Below are positions 17,458 to 28,549 of a stretch of 64,000 nucleotides of DNA, one piece after another. The notes under the pieces are model-generated. The model was not told where the DNA came from and made no database searches. It worked only from the letters and a program-made list of their open reading frames with translations. The first letter of the stretch is position 1. Every line of letters starts with the position of its first letter. Origin of the DNA: Bacillus sp. ISL-41 (GTDB lineage: Bacteria > Bacillota > Bacilli > Bacillales > Cytobacillaceae); the NCBI RefSeq assembly GCF_018613235.1, contig NZ_JAGGQP010000030.1, forward strand, positions 62,001 through 126,000, read 5' to 3'. A program made the position numbers and the translations under genes.

Positions 17458-18663
17458 ATGAGACTTAGTAAACGACCCGGAATAATTGTAGCTGTCCAAG
17501 GGACTCAAGTTGTAAAAGCGGCTTTAGCATTTGTGTTTTTTCTCATTGGGATTTTTTCAATAAGCGGAGCGATGACTTCACTGCGGCCTGAATATCGAAT
17601 CACCTCAGATTCTGTTAATCAGGCCGCGACCAACCTGAATGGCCAGCTGCTATTCAGCCTGATGGGCTGGGAAAACCATCAATTCCTTCAGGCGCTGCCA
17701 GAGGACTATGAGACACCGAAGCTGTCGAACGTCATGTTCAAGCTTTCAACCAATATTAATCTGGATGATCCACGGAGCCTGCTTGGCAGGGAGCTCCCCG
17801 GTTTTTCACTTTTTGACGGAAAGATTCTAGTAGCCGGTGAAGGAACGAATTATACCAATATGCCAATGGAATCGGCGCCTCCAGTAGATGTATTGATGGC
17901 AGAGCAGGAAGCAGCCTTGCAAAATACTGAAGACCTTACATCAGGGTCCCCGGGAATTACAGCGGCACCTCCGCTATCAACTGGAGACCGCAAATCAGTC
18001 TATATTTACTTTACACATACTAGAGAATCATACCTTCCATATTTAAAGGGAGTGACCGATCCGAATAAGGCGTACCACTCGCAGGTGAATGTCACGAAGA
18101 TCGGCGACCAGCTGAAGTCGAGCCTGGAGCAGCGCGGTATTGGAACAACGGTAGATAAAACCGATGTAATGGCTAATCTCAGCAAAAAAGGTCTTGGGTT
18201 TGGAAAAGCCTATCAGGAATCACGACCGGTTGTGCAAGCCGCGATGGCTGGGGACCGGAACCTTCAGTACTTTATTGATATCCATCGAGACGGTTACCGC
18301 AAAGACAAAACGACGATTCAGATCAACGGCAAGCCATACGCAAAACTGGCATTTGTCATTGGCGGGGAAAATGCCAATTATGAAAAAAACCTTGCTCTCG
18401 CAAGGGAACTGCACAGTCTCCTTGATAAAAAATACGGCAAGGGCTTAAGCAGGGGGATTATCGAGAAAAAGGGTGCCTCGACAAATGGAAAGTTCAATCA
18501 GGACTTGTCCGGGAATGCATTGTTAATAGAGTTTGGCGGAGTTGACAACACCTTCGAAGAGCTGAACCGGTCCGCCGACGCACTTGCAGATGTTTTCAGC
18601 GAATTCTACTGGCAGGCGGAAAAAGTAGATGCCCCAAAACAGGAACCTCCTGACAAACAATAA
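17458..18663 (+). CDS. spoIIP: Stage II sporulation protein P
   Basis: Membrane-anchored amidase/endopeptidase of the SpoIID-SpoIIM-SpoIIP complex that thins septal peptidoglycan and drives engulfment. The 401-aa chain has one N-terminal membrane helix (residues 18-38), a linker, and a C-terminal amidase domain with FIDIHRDGYRK and the terminal LLIEFGG. ATG with GAGAGGTGG. Mother-cell sigma-E control is expected from relatives, but no confident promoter was seen. Confidence 0.95.
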   Translation: MRLSKRPGIIVAVQGTQVVKAALAFVFFLIGIFSISGAMTSLRPEYRITSDSVNQAATNLNGQLLFSLMGWENHQFLQALPEDYETPKLSNVMFKLSTNINLDDPRSLLGRELPGFSLFDGKILVAGEGTNYTNMPMESAPPVDVLMAEQEAALQNTEDLTSGSPGITAAPPLSTGDRKSVYIYFTHTRESYLPYLKGVTDPNKAYHSQVNVTKIGDQLKSSLEQRGIGTTVDKTDVMANLSKKGLGFGKAYQESRPVVQAAMAGDRNLQYFIDIHRDGYRKDKTTIQINGKPYAKLAFVIGGENANYEKNLALARELHSLLDKKYGKGLSRGIIEKKGASTNGKFNQDLSGNALLIEFGGVDNTFEELNRSADALADVFSEFYWQAEKVDAPKQEPPDKQ

Positions 18664-18684
18664 AAAATCGGTAAGGTGATCGAG

Positions 18685-19017
18685 ATGAAAATGTTCATGC
18701 TTAAAAGCTTCATGCTTGCTTCTTTAATGTTCATATCCGTATTGTTTGGCATGCAGCAGGCAAATGAAGGCATCCATAAAATGAAAGGCTACGAAGACCC
18801 TGAATTCAAAAGTGCATTCAGCATCAACGAAAACGAAAACGGGAGCTTTGAAACCGCCATTCTAGGAAATGACATTTCCAGCCATGACCTCGAACAAAAA
18901 CGGAAAAAACTAGAAGAAATGAAAGCATTCAACCTCTTTTCATCACTAGGAAAACAACTCGCTGATGGAGTATCCACTATCGTCGAGAAAACAGTTGAAT
19001 TGATTGCAGGGAAGTGA
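18685..19017 (+). CDS. yqxA: YqxA family protein
   Basis: A 110-aa protein with an N-terminal hydrophobic segment (residues 5-22, a membrane anchor or signal) and a charged, probably extracytoplasmic remainder. It matches YqxA, always next to spoIIP, so a sporulation-linked membrane role is likely but unproven. ATG at 18685 is favoured because AAGGTGAT precedes it; GTG at 18676 would use up that site. Confidence 0.8.
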   Translation: MKMFMLKSFMLASLMFISVLFGMQQANEGIHKMKGYEDPEFKSAFSINENENGSFETAILGNDISSHDLEQKRKKLEEMKAFNLFSSLGKQLADGVSTIVEKTVELIAGK

Positions 19018-19023
19018 GTAGAG

Positions 19024-19049
19024 CAGCGGGCTTTGGCCCGCTGTTTTTT
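19024..19049 (+). terminator. spoIIP-yqxA terminator
   Basis: An 8-bp GC-rich stem CAGCGGGC/GCCCGCTG with a TTTG loop and six Ts, seven bases after the yqxA stop. Confidence 0.92.
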
Positions 19050-19082
19050 GTTTAGAGGTTATTGGGATATTCCAATAAAGAT

Positions 19083-19961
19083 GGCCCTAATAAGGCGTAT
19101 TGGTAGAAGTAAAATCCAGATTAAGGAAATTACCATCACCATTAAGGCGTATTGGTAGCAGTAAAAACCAGAATAAGGGAAATCTCATCACCAATAAGTC
19201 GTATTGGTAGCAATAAAATCCAGAATAAGGGAAATCTCATTACCAATAAGGCGTATTGGTAACAGTAAAAACCAGAATAAGGGAAATCTCATCACCAATA
19301 AGTCGTATTGGTAGCAATAAAATCCAGAATAAGGGAAATCTCATTACCAATAAGGCGTATTGGTAACAGTAAAATCCAGATTAAGGAAATTACCATCACC
19401 AATAAGGCGTATTGGTAACAGCGAAATCCAGATTAAGGGAAATATCGTCACCAATAAGGTGTATTGGTAGCAGTAAAATCCAGATTAAGGAAATTACCAT
19501 CACCAATAAGGCGTATTGGTAACAGTAAAATCCAGATTAAGGAAATTACCATCACCAATAAGGCGTATTGGTAGCAGTAAAATCCAGATTAAGGGAAATC
19601 TCATCACCAATAAGGTGTATTGGTAGCAGTAAAATCCAGATTAAGAAAATTACCATCACCAATAAGGTGTATTGGTAACAGCAAAATCCAGAATAAGGGA
19701 AATATTGGCACCAATAAGGTGTATTGGTAACAGTAAAAACCAGAATAAGGAAATCCCCATCACCAATAAGGCGTATTGGTAATAGTAAAATCCAGATTAA
19801 GGGAAATATCGTCACCAATAAGGTGTATTGGTAGCAGTAAAATCCAGATTAAGGGAAATCTCATCACCAATAAGGTGTATTGGTAGCAATAAAATCCAGA
19901 ATAAGGGAAACCTGGGCACCAATAAGGAGTATTGGTAACAGTAGGATCCATATTAAGGAAC
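19083..19961. repeat. 52-bp tandem repeat array, 17 units
   Basis: The motif AAG-N-NG-TATTGGT recurs at 19092, 19144, 19196 and then every 52 bp up to 19924: 17 units with no change of register. Each unit carries a palindrome ACCAATA-N5-TATTGGT; the arms are nearly constant while the spacer varies (AGGCG, AGTCG, AGGTG, AGGAG). The rest of the unit varies between two or three versions. First and last units are degenerate. It lies between the yqxA terminator and the convergent NERD gene. The ORFs inside it are by-products of the repeat. Confidence 0.95.
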
Positions 19962-20045
19962 TTTTGCCAAAGTATAGTTGATTGACATTAATTTTCTTCA
20001 ATTGGTGGTAAAGAGATTAAAGCTTCCTAAAAAAACAAAAAAGAA

Positions 20046-20074
20046 AATCACTAACGACTAAGGCATTAGTGATT
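20046..20074 (-). terminator. Terminator of the NERD-domain gene
   Basis: Arms AATCACTAA (20046-20054) and TTAGTGATT (20066-20074); the minus strand continues into a T-rich tract. Lies 11 bp past the stop codon. Confidence 0.75.
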
Positions 20075-20084
20075 TATAAGATAC

Positions 20085-20990
20085 TTATTCATAATACGAC
20101 CATTGACCATACCCTGAAACGCTGTAATTCTCCTTTAAAACCTGCCTTATTACTGGTTTAGGTAATATTTCACCACACCATTCATAGATGGTATTCGTAG
20201 AAATCTTTTTAGTCGGACTTAAGATTCGATGATCTTCAATACTTCGTGATAAAGCTTCTTTGGTATTTTCATGTCTCCCGCATTTCTTGCAAGTTAGTAT
20301 AACCCCACTATACTCCTCCATAACCGCCCCACAAGAATGGCAAAACACTCCCTTCCGCAGCTGTGCATATTCATATCGTGGTATTTTCGAGAATGGAGAT
20401 TTCGTCAAATGAGAGGATAGTAATGTTTCGGACAGTCTGGAATGTTGATAATTTAAATCAGACTTCTGGTTATTGATATGGTGGATAAACCGATTAAGGT
20501 TGGTCGGAAGGATGATTCGCCTGTTGAGGGGAGCCTGGTACAATGTGAAATCTGGGTTTACAAAAATTAGATAGGGTTCAATGAGGATTTTAAATCCGAT
20601 ACTATTGAAAAATTGTCTTAACAGAGATACGTTCCTTTCGAGTTGAAGCAGTGGATTCTTAACTTCGGTCCCGTTAATTTTCCTGAATGTATCACCGTCA
20701 AAATAATACTCACCTTCAAAATTTTTCACTTCAAATAAATAGGTGAGACTTTGTGAAATCATCAGTGAGTCTATTTGGAAATGTGACTGATTCTGTTCAA
20801 ACAGCAAATCATTCAGAATTAATGATTGAATGACGATACGTTTCAGATACCCATCAAATATCACCTCTCCTTCAAATCCTTTTTTTAGATTGAAATAATA
20901 TTGTTTCTCCTTCGCTGCTAACTCCATTCTTGGATTCAGCGCCTTCAGCATTCTCAACTCTTCGGATTCAGAGCGATTCTTAATAAACAT
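20085..20990 (-). CDS. NERD-domain protein with zinc ribbon
   Basis: A 301-aa protein not present at this site in B. subtilis. Residues about 30-150 look like a NERD (nuclease-related) domain: GFEGEVIFDG, then QIDSLMIS and FEVKN, the latter matching the D...EVK pattern of restriction-endonuclease-like folds. Near residues 215-240 CHSCG and CKKCG form a four-cysteine zinc ribbon. A DNA- or RNA-processing role is suggested but not shown. Start at 20990 with AAAGGA; an ATG at 20999 overlaps that site. It interrupts the conserved yqxA-lepA order together with the 52-bp array. Confidence 0.72.
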   Translation of the reverse strand: MFIKNRSESEELRMLKALNPRMELAAKEKQYYFNLKKGFEGEVIFDGYLKRIVIQSLILNDLLFEQNQSHFQIDSLMISQSLTYLFEVKNFEGEYYFDGDTFRKINGTEVKNPLLQLERNVSLLRQFFNSIGFKILIEPYLIFVNPDFTLYQAPLNRRIILPTNLNRFIHHINNQKSDLNYQHSRLSETLLSSHLTKSPFSKIPRYEYAQLRKGVFCHSCGAVMEEYSGVILTCKKCGRHENTKEALSRSIEDHRILSPTKKISTNTIYEWCGEILPKPVIRQVLKENYSVSGYGQWSYYE

Positions 20991-21111
20991 AATCCACATC
21001 CTTTCTACAGTTCATTTTACCTAATAAGTTCCCAATATTCTGTGAACGTTCTGTGGACTCCAAGTCCAGCCCAGTTCAGGCTGCTGTCCGCGAGACTTCC
21101 TCTATTATTTA

Positions 21112-21140
21112 TTGAATCTTGATATTCCTGCTGATATAAT
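21112..21140 (+). promoter_or_regulatory. Sigma-A-type promoter of lepA
   Basis: TTGAAT (21112-21117), a 17-bp spacer and a perfect TATAAT (21135-21140), 42 bp before the lepA start. Confidence 0.75.
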
Positions 21141-21182
21141 CAACAATAGTGTACATGCGCGAGTAAAGTAGGAGTGAACGCA

Positions 21183-23018
21183 ATGAACAGAGAAGATAGA
21201 CTTAATAGACAAAGTAAAATACGAAATTTTTCGATCATCGCCCATATTGACCATGGTAAGTCAACGCTGGCTGACCGTATCCTTGAAAAGACGAATGCAT
21301 TGACTGCCCGTGAAATGAAGGATCAGCTTTTGGACTCCATGGACCTCGAGCGTGAGCGAGGAATCACGATAAAGCTGAATTCAGTACAATTGAAGTATCA
21401 GGCAAAGGATGGAGAAGTTTATACATTCCATTTAATTGATACTCCTGGTCACGTAGACTTCACGTACGAGGTTTCCCGAAGCCTTGCAGCATGTGAGGGA
21501 GCGGTCCTTGTTGTCGATGCTGCCCAGGGAATCGAGGCGCAGACATTGGCGAACGTTTACCTTGCAATCGACAATGATCTTGAAATTGTGCCGGTCATCA
21601 ATAAAATTGATTTGCCGAGTGCGGATCCTGAGCGTGTAAGAAATGAAATTGAAGAAGTAATTGGTCTGGATGCTTCTGAAGCTGTTCTTGCGTCTGCAAA
21701 AGCAGGAATCGGAATTGAGGAAATCCTAGAACAAATCGTTGAAAAGGTTCCGGCGCCGCAAGGGAACCCGGACGCACCTTTGAAGGCTTTGATTTTTGAC
21801 TCATTATACGACGCATACCGCGGCGTAGTTGCTTATATCCGAGTCGTCGATGGAACGGTAAAAGTTGGCGACAAAGTCAGGATGATGGCAACAGGCAAAG
21901 AGTTTGAAGTAACAGAGGTTGGAGTGTTTACTCCGAAAGCCACTCCTTCAGAAGAACTGACTGTCGGAGATGTAGGTTTCTTGACTGCTGCGATCAAAAA
22001 CGTTGGCGACACACGTGTTGGTGATACGATTACAAACGCGAAGAATGGAGCTGCTGAGCCGCTTCCTGGTTACCGCCGTTTGAACCCAATGGTATATTGC
22101 GGTCTGTACCCAATTGACTCAGCGAAATTCAATGATCTAAGGGAAGCTCTTGAAAAGCTGGAGCTAAACGATTCAGCGCTTCAGTTCGAACCGGAAACTT
22201 CACAGGCGTTAGGCTTCGGTTTCCGCTGCGGATTCCTCGGACTTCTGCACATGGAAATCATTCAGGAGCGTATCGAGCGTGAATTCAAGATTGATCTGAT
22301 TACGACTGCGCCAAGTGTTATCTATGATGTCATCATGACAGATGGAACTGAATTGAAGGTAGACAACCCGTCTAACATGCCGGATCCTCAGAAGATCGAC
22401 CGTGTTGAAGAGCCTTATGTAAAAGCAACAATGATGGCCCCGAATGATTATGTCGGCGCGATCATGGAGCTTTGCCAGGAAAAGCGCGGCATCTTCATCG
22501 ATATGCAATATATGGATGAAACGCGTGTCAGCATTGTCTATGAAATTCCGTTATCAGAAATCGTTTATGACTTCTTCGACCAGCTGAAATCAAGCACGAA
22601 AGGCTATGCTTCCTTCGATTATGAGCTGATTGGCTACAAACCTTCCAAGCTTGTGAAGATGGATATCTTGCTGAATGCTGAAAAAGTTGATGCTTTGAGT
22701 TTCATCGTTCATAATGATTTTGCCTATGAAAGAGGTAAGGTCATTGTTGAAAAATTGAAGGACCTAATCCCTCGCCAGCAATTCGAGGTGCCAATCCAGG
22801 CGGCCATCGGCCAGAAAATCGTTGCCCGTTCGACAATCAAGGCAATGCGCAAAAACGTATTGGCAAAATGTTATGGTGGGGATATCTCACGTAAACGTAA
22901 GCTTCTTGAGAAACAAAAAGAAGGTAAAAAGCGCATGAAGCAGGTTGGTTCTGTCGAAGTGCCGCAGGAAGCCTTCATGGCAGTCCTCAAGATGGACGAT
23001 AACAATACGAAGAAATAA
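21183..23018 (+). CDS. lepA: Elongation factor 4 (LepA)
   Basis: Ribosome-associated translational GTPase related to EF-G, implicated in 30S assembly and in rescue of stalled translocation. The 611 aa include AHIDHGKST (P-loop), RGITIK (switch I), DTPGHVDF (G3) and NKIDLP (G4), plus the characteristic LepA C-terminal domain with [18 protein letters not shown]. The ATG at 21183 has TAGGAGTG; the GTG at 21174 falls within that site. Confidence 0.97.
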   Translation: MNREDRLNRQSKIRNFSIIAHIDHGKSTLADRILEKTNALTAREMKDQLLDSMDLERERGITIKLNSVQLKYQAKDGEVYTFHLIDTPGHVDFTYEVSRSLAACEGAVLVVDAAQGIEAQTLANVYLAIDNDLEIVPVINKIDLPSADPERVRNEIEEVIGLDASEAVLASAKAGIGIEEILEQIVEKVPAPQGNPDAPLKALIFDSLYDAYRGVVAYIRVVDGTVKVGDKVRMMATGKEFEVTEVGVFTPKATPSEELTVGDVGFLTAAIKNVGDTRVGDTITNAKNGAAEPLPGYRRLNPMVYCGLYPIDSAKFNDLREALEKLELNDSALQFEPETSQALGFGFRCGFLGLLHMEIIQERIEREFKIDLITTAPSVIYDVIMTDGTELKVDNPSNMPDPQKIDRVEEPYVKATMMAPNDYVGAIMELCQEKRGIFIDMQYMDETRVSIVYEIPLSEIVYDFFDQLKSSTKGYASFDYELIGYKPSKLVKMDILLNAEKVDALSFIVHNDFAYERGKVIVEKLKDLIPRQQFEVPIQAAIGQKIVARSTIKAMRKNVLAKCYGGDISRKRKLLEKQKEGKKRMKQVGSVEVPQEAFMAVLKMDDNNTKK

Positions 23019-23033
23019 AATAATAAAATAGCA

Positions 23034-23085
23034 GGGGAGGCTGGATGTGCTTGTTAAACCAAGCGATTCTGGCCTCTTTTTTCAA
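23034..23085 (+). terminator. Probable lepA terminator
   Basis: An interrupted hairpin with outer arms GAGGC/GCCTC and inner arms GCTTG/CAAGC, followed by TTTTTTC, between lepA and hemW. Confidence 0.55.
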
Positions 23086-23121
23086 TAATCAAGGCAAAGT
23101 TGCCTCATAGGAAGTGAATCA

Positions 23122-24264
23122 ATGATGAAATCAGCATATATCCATATACCCTTCTGCCATCATATCTGCCATTATTGCGATTTTAATAAAGTTTTTATGA
23201 AAGGCCAGCCTGTCGATGATTACCTTGATGCTCTCGCAAAAGAAATGGAACTGACTGTGCAAGGCGATCAGGATCTCCTCGATACGATTTTTGTAGGCGG
23301 CGGGACTCCGACTGCGCTGGATGAAAGACAATTAGGAAAATTGGTTCAGTCAATCCAGGATAAGCTGAACTTCAACCGTGAAACGGAGTATACATTTGAA
23401 GCGAATCCAGGAGACCTGTCAAAAGACAAGCTGGCCATCCTGAAAGATGCTGGTGTCAATCGCCTGAGTTTCGGAGTCCAGACTTTTAATGATGAGCTTT
23501 TGAAAAAAATAGGACGCAGCCACCGGGCTAAAGATGTGTTTGAATCAATTGAAAATGCGAAAACAGCGGGCTTTGAAAATATCAGCATTGATCTGATCTA
23601 CAGCCTTCCCGGCCAGACAAAGCATGATTTCATCGAATCGATCAATACTGCTCTTTCCCTCGGGTTAGTTCATTATTCTGGATATTCATTGATCATTGAA
23701 CCAAAGACAGTGTTTTATAATTTAATGCAAAAAGGCAAGCTGCCACTTCCAGGTGAGGATGCCGAAGCAGAAATGTATGAAACACTCATGGAGCATATGG
23801 AAAAAAGCGGTCTCCATCAATATGAAATCAGCAATTTTGCAGTTGCTGGATACGAAAGCAGACATAATTTAACCTATTGGAATAATGATGAATACTATGG
23901 CTTTGGTGCAGGAGCCCATAGTTACGTAAAAGGGATGAGGCAGTCGAACTATGGACCGCTTAAAAAGTATATGGAACCTATTTCGGTGGGTGAACTGCCG
24001 ATCATGGACTCCCATAAGGTAACGCTTGAAGAGTCGATGGAAGAAGAAATGTTCCTGGGTCTCAGAAAGACAAAAGGTGTCAGTGTTCGACGATTCGAAG
24101 AAAAATTCGGCACAAATCCAATGCAAATATTCTCCAGTCAAATTGACGATTGGACGAAGAAAGGCCTGCTGAAAACCGATAATGACACCATCTGTCTAAC
24201 AAGACAGGGGCGCCTTCTCGGTAATGAAGTTTTTCAATCCTTCATCGGGGTATCAAATCATTGA
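23122..24264 (+). CDS. hemW: Radical SAM heme chaperone HemW
   Basis: A 380-aa radical SAM protein of the HemN/HemW group. The 4Fe-4S motif CHHICHYC begins at residue 12, GGGTPTAL follows, and the C-terminal HemN domain is present. It lacks the long N-terminal part of true coproporphyrinogen dehydrogenase HemN, so the heme-insertion chaperone HemW is the better call despite the old name hemN. Upstream of hrcA, as in B. subtilis. Confidence 0.9.
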   Translation: MMKSAYIHIPFCHHICHYCDFNKVFMKGQPVDDYLDALAKEMELTVQGDQDLLDTIFVGGGTPTALDERQLGKLVQSIQDKLNFNRETEYTFEANPGDLSKDKLAILKDAGVNRLSFGVQTFNDELLKKIGRSHRAKDVFESIENAKTAGFENISIDLIYSLPGQTKHDFIESINTALSLGLVHYSGYSLIIEPKTVFYNLMQKGKLPLPGEDAEAEMYETLMEHMEKSGLHQYEISNFAVAGYESRHNLTYWNNDEYYGFGAGAHSYVKGMRQSNYGPLKKYMEPISVGELPIMDSHKVTLEESMEEEMFLGLRKTKGVSVRRFEEKFGTNPMQIFSSQIDDWTKKGLLKTDNDTICLTRQGRLLGNEVFQSFIGVSNH

Positions 24265-24289
24265 CATCCTCAGCATTTATTGATAAATT
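24261..24289 (+). promoter_or_regulatory. Sigma-A promoter of the hrcA operon
   Basis: Perfect TTGACA (24261-24266), a 17-bp spacer and TAAATT (24284-24289), 10 bp upstream of the CIRCE element. Confidence 0.8.
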
Positions 24290-24299
24290 ATTTTTAGAA

Positions 24300-24326
24300 T
24301 TAGCACTCGTTCTTATAGAGTGCTAA
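24300..24326. promoter_or_regulatory. CIRCE operator
   Basis: A perfect CIRCE: TTAGCACTC, nine bases, GAGTGCTAA. It is the binding site of HrcA and represses hrcA-grpE-dnaK-dnaJ until heat stress titrates GroE/HrcA. It ends 14 bp before the chosen hrcA start. Confidence 0.98.
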
Positions 24327-24340
24327 CAGAGGTGATGATG

Positions 24341-25372
24341 TTGTTAACAGATCGTCAGGTGCTCATTTTGCAGGTGATTGTTGATGACTTTATTCGTTCA
24401 GCTCAACCGATAGGTTCAAGGAGCTTGTCGAAAAAGGAAGAAATAAATTTCAGTTCGGCGACAATCCGGAATGAAATGGCGGATTTGGAGGATATGGGAT
24501 TCATTGAAAAAACCCATACATCCTCTGGAAGGATTCCATCCGAGAAGGGGTATCGATTTTATGTGGATAACCTTCTGCTGCCACAAAAAGTGAATCATTC
24601 AGATATGGCTGCTATAAAATCGATTTTTGCTGAACGGATCTACGAATTGGAAAAAATCGTCCAAAAATCAGCGAGAATTTTATCTGAAATGACGAATTAT
24701 ACGTCAATTGTTTTAGGACCTGCTGTGAAGGATAACAGACTGAAAAAATTGCAGATCGTTCCCTTGAACAAGGATACGGCAATCGCCATCATCATAACGG
24801 ATACAGGTCATGTAGAAAACAGAATGTTCCATTTCCCAACCAGCATTGATCCATCAGATGTTGAAAAAATGGTCAATATACTGAATGAACGGTTGGCAGG
24901 CGTTCCGCTTACCAATCTGAATTCCAAGATCTACAAGGAGATCGCCATGCTGCTCCGACAGCATATCAGCAGTTATGACACACTCCTGAATACCATCATG
25001 GATACATTGAACATGCCGGCCAGTGAGAAGGTGTTCTTTGGCGGGAAGACGAATATCCTCAGCCAGCCAGAGTTCAATGATGTCGAGAAGATCCGTAACC
25101 TGATGAATATGATTGAACACGAAGATGGTTTATACCATCTGATCAGGCAAAACCCGGCTGGAATCAATGTCAAGATTGGAACAGAAAATGATAACTCTGC
25201 AATGGAAAATTGCAGCCTGATTACTGCGACTTATTCCATGGGTGAAGAAAAGTTAGGGTCCATCGCGGTTTTGGGACCGACACGAATGGAGTATTCGAGA
25301 GTCATCAGCTTGCTCCAATTGATCAGTACCGATTTGTCCAAGGTACTGACACAGTTGTATCAAAATAAATAA
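24341..25372 (+). CDS. hrcA: Heat-inducible transcription repressor HrcA
   Basis: The CIRCE-binding repressor of class I heat-shock genes. The 343-aa protein starts with a winged helix ([25 protein letters not shown]) and continues into the GAF-like dimer domain. The family N-terminus MLTDRQ corresponds to a TTG at 24341, with AGAGGTGAT correctly spaced; ATGs at 24335 and 24338 are possible. It represses its own operon. Confidence 0.95.
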   Translation: MLTDRQVLILQVIVDDFIRSAQPIGSRSLSKKEEINFSSATIRNEMADLEDMGFIEKTHTSSGRIPSEKGYRFYVDNLLLPQKVNHSDMAAIKSIFAERIYELEKIVQKSARILSEMTNYTSIVLGPAVKDNRLKKLQIVPLNKDTAIAIIITDTGHVENRMFHFPTSIDPSDVEKMVNILNERLAGVPLTNLNSKIYKEIAMLLRQHISSYDTLLNTIMDTLNMPASEKVFFGGKTNILSQPEFNDVEKIRNLMNMIEHEDGLYHLIRQNPAGINVKIGTENDNSAMENCSLITATYSMGEEKLGSIAVLGPTRMEYSRVISLLQLISTDLSKVLTQLYQNK

Positions 25373-25529
25373 GCATGGAAATATTGATTAAGGGTGGAGC
25401 AGCCTGTTCCATCCTGAATTCATGTGTTTTCTACTGAAGCATGTTTGCTTCGTTGAAATATAAACCAATCCAGACCACCTGGAACAGCGGCACTACATGG
25501 CCGCGATACTTTGAGGGAGGTGAGTTAAC

Positions 25530-26117
25530 GTGACAGAAGAGAGAAATACTGAGCAAGAATTGAACAGCCAGATGGATGAAGAAACGGTTGAGGAAGTTTT
25601 TGCTGAAAATGAAGCTTCTGAAAAAACTGAAGAGATGCCAGCTCAAGAGGAAGAACAAGATCCGATGGTGAAGAAAGTGGCTGAACTGCAAGGGAAGCTT
25701 GATGAAGCCGAAAACCGTTACTTGCGCCTTCAGGCTGATTTTGATAACTTCCGCCGCCGTTCAAGGATTGAACTTGAAGCGAGCGCTAAATATAGAGCCC
25801 AGAGCATTATTACGGATCTTCTGCCCGCTATTGACAATTTCGAGCGTGCTTTAAAGATGGACGTGGATAATGAACAGGCGAAATCCCTTAAGCAGGGAGT
25901 GGAAATGGTGTACCGCAGCTTGCTTGATGCGCTTAAAAATGAAGGCGTTGAGGTAATAGAAGCTGTTGGCAAGGAATTTGATCCGCATCTTCACCAGGCT
26001 GTTATGCAGGCTGAAGATGAAAATTTCGGTCCTAACATTGTTGTTGAAGAGTTCCAAAAAGGCTATATGCTCAAGGACCGCATCATTCGTCCAGCAATGG
26101 TGAAAGTGAACCAATAA
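25530..26117 (+). CDS. grpE: Nucleotide exchange factor GrpE
   Basis: Releases ADP from DnaK. The 195-aa chain has an acidic, disordered N-terminus of about 45 residues, a long coiled coil ([20 protein letters not shown]) and a C-terminal beta domain with [14 protein letters not shown] start with GGGAGGTGAG. The 157 bp after hrcA hold no further CIRCE. Confidence 0.96.
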   Translation: MTEERNTEQELNSQMDEETVEEVFAENEASEKTEEMPAQEEEQDPMVKKVAELQGKLDEAENRYLRLQADFDNFRRRSRIELEASAKYRAQSIITDLLPAIDNFERALKMDVDNEQAKSLKQGVEMVYRSLLDALKNEGVEVIEAVGKEFDPHLHQAVMQAEDENFGPNIVVEEFQKGYMLKDRIIRPAMVKVNQ

Positions 26118-26129
26118 CATTGGTATCAG

Positions 26130-28097
<1,968 letters not shown>

Positions 28098-28150
28098 AAT
28101 GCAATAAATAATCAAAGGCTGTTATATTTCGATATTGATTCTTACACCTC

Positions 28151-28345
28151 TGTTGATTGTAGTGGAAGGCGCGAAGACTCCTCCGAAAATGCTAACGCAT
28201 TTCCATCGTGCGTGGGCGAACTCGAAGAAGCTTTTCAAAGTCCTGCGGGATTAGTAAGTCACGGGAGACCCCGCAGGTGCTGAAAGCGCCGAGCAGGCTC
28301 GCGGACTGCCCGCGGAAAGCGAAGCGCCTGGAACGAAAATCAACA
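28151..28345. repeat. Bacillus-type GC-rich intergenic repeat
   Basis: Bounded by TGTTGATT and AATCAACA, with an interior much richer in G+C than the flanks (GTGGAAGGCGCGAAGACTC, GGGAGACCCCGCAGG, CCGCGGAAAGCGAAGCGCC). I recognise it as a repeat common between genes of many Bacillus-group genomes. This copy appears to have an unusual stretch at about 28194-28240 where other copies, as I recall, are shorter. No gene inside. Confidence 0.6.
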
Positions 28346-28366
28346 GCCTTGTATAACAAGCCACCC

Positions 28367-28406
28367 AAAAAGTCAAAGTCAGGTCATACTTGGCTTTGGC
28401 TTTTTT
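28367..28406 (+). terminator. Terminator-like hairpin after dnaK
   Basis: AAAAAGTCAAAGTC pairs, with G-U pairs in RNA, to GGCTTTGGCTTTTTT. Probably reduces readthrough from dnaK into dnaJ. Confidence 0.6.
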
Positions 28407-28549
28407 AATGCCAACTGGCTAATTAAACACAGCCAATGAATTAATAAAAAGACACAAAATACCGCATAACCAGATATTTTAAATATTGCGTATGAATGTA
28501 CGGGAATGTTAGAATTATCTTTATGTGAAAAGATTCGGGAGTGGTAATC

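Noticed and set aside
19552-19951. Minus-strand ORFs of 63 and 88 aa inside the repeat array
   Set aside because: They are repeat translations caused by an array without in-frame stops; 52 bp is not a multiple of three, so every frame repeats the same peptide. No Shine-Dalgarno.
19083-19961. CRISPR array
   Set aside because: The whole 52-bp unit repeats without unique spacers, and no cas genes are near. It is a tandem repeat.
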